Source: Portunus trituberculatus
Taxonomy: Eukaryota; Arthropoda; Malacostraca; Decapoda; Portunidae
NCBI RefSeq assembly: GCF_017591435.1
Contig: NC_059304.1
Span: forward strand, 13,242,393 to 13,306,392
Reading direction: 5' to 3'
Length of the DNA stretch: 64,000 nucleotides
The position numbers were made by a program, and so were the translations under genes. Numbering within the stretch: position 1 is the stretch's first letter; each line of letters begins with the position of its first letter. Positions 61,912-64,000 of the stretch are shown here, piece by piece. Under the pieces are notes generated by a model. That model saw nothing but the letters and a program-made list of their open reading frames with translations, was not told the origin of the DNA and ran no database searches.

Positions 61912-62648
61912 TACATAATTCTTCGGAGACAAACTAATAACACAAAATTCTATTTATGTAATTCTCTAGGAACAGAAAATTAAATAAGAGAAGATTATTT
62001 ATATAAAAATCAAATATCACACGCATTACTGAGTTCTTATTTCTTCTGGCCACTTCTTCACACTATAACTTGCATCTCATCCCTCATTCTTCACTCCTTT
62101 GTCGCGTGAAACTATTCGTCGTGACGCATTTGTCTTCAGAAGCGACGATCAAAAAGATAATAAAGACAACAAAAAGAGCAAACAGACGTGAATTCCTAGT
62201 CGTGAATCATAAGTCGCTTCTTGAACTCGTACGAAAAAAAAAAAAAAAAAAAAGATAAGCAGATTAAACGAAACCGCATAACAAAGAGAGCAAGACTGCG
62301 AAAACCTCGGAGTTACATCTTACTCGTACTCCTTCCTTGCTTCTCTTCCTCCGTCCCTTCATCTGCATAACCAAACAAAAAGAATATAAGAATGAACATC
62401 GCGAGAGAAAGAGGAAGAGAACGAGAGAGATTCAAGTAACATTTTTGCCTCCCAAGTTCCTCCACCCCTTCTTCCTCCTCCTCCTCCTCCTCCTCCTCCA
62501 TCTGCCATCATCTTCCGCCATAAACAATAGAGAAAAAGAATAGGGAGGAAATATTTCTGTCCGAGACTCAACAGGTAATGTCACGCTTACTTTACCTGAG
62601 TGTCTCACGCGGAGCAGAACCGTGACACAAACACACCTGACATTACCT

Positions 62649-62649
<1 letters not shown>

Positions 62650-62732
<83 letters not shown>

Positions 62733-62735
62733 TCT
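62650..62735. repeat. (TC)n microsatellite
   Basis: TC run of ~80 bp. Confidence 0.97.
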
Positions 62736-62846
62736 AAGCCCATTATATTCATTACTCGCAAAAAGACACAAGGTGGGACACGAATAAAGAGTGATAATAA
62801 TAATGATGATGAGGTTCTAAAAGATGGATGAGAAACTTTTATAGTA

Positions 62847-62912
62847 GAGGAGGAGGAGGAGGAGGAGGAGGAGGAGGAGGAGGAGGAGGAGGAGGAGGAG
62901 GAGGAGGAGGAG
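62847..62912. repeat. (GGA)n microsatellite
   Basis: GGA/GAG run of ~65 bp. Confidence 0.97.
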
Positions 62913-62984
62913 AAAGTGAGTTCCTGTTTTGGGAGATATGAACAACAAGGCAAATTTCACGAGTGTTTTCTCTCGTAAAATATG

Positions 62985-62986
<2 letters not shown>

Positions 62987-63080
<94 letters not shown>
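62987..63080. repeat. (GA)n microsatellite
   Basis: GA run of ~90 bp. Confidence 0.98.
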
Positions 63081-63338
63081 GAAAAAGATGAAAAAAAAAA
63101 ACACGAACTAACAAACTAAAACAAAACAGACGAGACCATAAACTCTGGCACGTTCCATGAAGTAAAACAAAAAAACAAACGAAAATGGAAAAAAAAAAAA
63201 AAAAAAAAAAAAAGACGCAGCATATCAGAGAATCTAAAAACGAGAGGCAATAAAAGTGAAAATAAAAGAAAGTAGGAAGTCAAACAACAGACCAACGGGA
63301 GACAAAAGAGACAGTGGAAAGAGAACTGAGCAACGACA

Positions 63339-63339
<1 letters not shown>

Positions 63340-63392
<53 letters not shown>
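63340..63392. repeat. (GAT)n microsatellite
   Basis: ATG/GAT run of ~50 bp. Confidence 0.97.
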
Positions 63393-63393
<1 letters not shown>

Positions 63394-63439
63394 GATGATG
63401 AAGACAGAAGGGAAAGACAACAACATCAACAACAATACC

Positions 63440-63900
63440 GAACAAGAAGATTGAAAGTCGGAGAGAGAGAAAGAGAAACTGAAAAAAAAAATGAAACGTG
63501 AAAAAAAGACGAAAGGAAGAAGGAAGGAAGGAAAGGAGAGAAATGAAGGAAGGGGAAAGAAAAACAGAAAAAAAAAATGAGATGTGAAAGATGAGAGGAA
63601 GTAAAGAAGGAAGGAAAGGAGAAAAATAGAGAGGAAAAAAAGAGAAACAAAAACAATGAACAGTGAAAGAAAGACGAAAGGAAGAAAGGGAAGAAGGAAG
63701 GAAAGTAGAAAAAAAAAGGAAGAGGAAGGAAGATGCTGAGTGGCGGTGAAACTCGGAAAAAAGAGAAAATATAGAGAAGGAAAGAAGGAAGGAAGGAAGG
63801 AAGAAAACAATGAAGGAAGTAAAGAGTGGCGAGAAAAAAAGAGAAAACACGGTGAAGGAAGGAAGGAAGGAGCAAGCAGTTAACAGCGAAACTTCGAAAA
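63440..63900. repeat. Polypurine GAAGGAAG-rich tract
   Basis: Plus strand almost purely A/G, with GGAAGGAAGGAA motifs. It creates long Phe/Ser-rich frames on the minus strand that are not genes. Confidence 0.9.
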
Positions 63901-63950
63901 AATCATAATTACGAACTTTCAACGCGATCATTCCAGGAACATTGAGCGAG

Positions 63951-63952
<2 letters not shown>

Positions 63953-64000
<48 letters not shown>
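63953..64000. repeat. (GA)n microsatellite running off the window end
   Basis: GA run continuing to the last base. Confidence 0.97.

Noticed and set aside
63116..63931. 271-residue open frame on the minus strand
   Set aside because: Phe/Ser/Leu low complexity caused by the purine-only plus strand; overlapping frames are equally open.

Overview
The window looks like nuclear DNA of an arthropod, most likely a decapod crustacean. This is inferred from AACCT/TTAGG-type arthropod telomere motifs scattered in the sequence, very dense long microsatellites (AT, CA, GA, TAG, GAG, CAC), CR1-group LINEs, tRNA-derived SINEs, a Merlin-type DNA transposon, and one protein gene in small exons separated by AT-rich introns. 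No bacterial genes, rRNA genes, functional tRNA genes or CRISPR arrays were seen.

The only confidently recognised host gene occupies about 32.9-58.6 kb on the minus strand. I assembled 15 coding exons by hand, with consensus splice sites and reading phases that agree at every junction. The downstream 14 exons encode the third and fourth LIM domains, the linker and the C-terminal villin headpiece of an actin-binding LIM protein (Unc-115/abLIM family). The 5'-most exon in the window is unusual. It is a single ~5.3 kb exon encoding about 1,773 residues of acidic, Ser/Pro-rich, mostly disordered protein, and its last bases form a splice donor in phase with the LIM3 exon. The predicted product (2,412 residues) therefore has a giant novel N-terminus where LIM1-LIM2 would be expected. 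This is the best candidate for something undescribed here.

From 0 to 32 kb the window is a transposon graveyard. It holds a long inverted-repeat element (0.3-1.5 kb), paired SINEs in CA arrays (1.9-2.4 and 10.3-11.0 kb), a broken LINE (4.4-6.7 kb) interrupted by a ~0.8 kb insertion, a 142-bp-period minisatellite (7.4-8.1 kb), 5'-truncated CR1 fragments (9.4-11.3 kb), a TIR element (12.7-13.2 kb), and a nearly identical duplicated block carrying a dead Merlin transposase (13.3-17.6 kb). A minus-strand CR1 endonuclease/reverse-transcriptase element (17.6-23.3 kb) is split by a later plus-strand LINE whose ORF1 has PHD and esterase-like domains (19.86-23.09 kb). Two foldback/MITE-like elements lie at 24.3 and 25.4 kb. 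From 26 to 32.9 kb I see mainly AT-rich sequence with microsatellites.

From 58.7 to 64 kb, upstream of the giant exon, the sequence is dominated by simple repeats and ends in a ~1 kb purine-rich tract. Upstream exons of the LIM gene (LIM1, LIM2) were not found and may lie beyond the window or be absent from this isoform. All gene-family calls come from reading motifs by eye; no alignment or database search was run.
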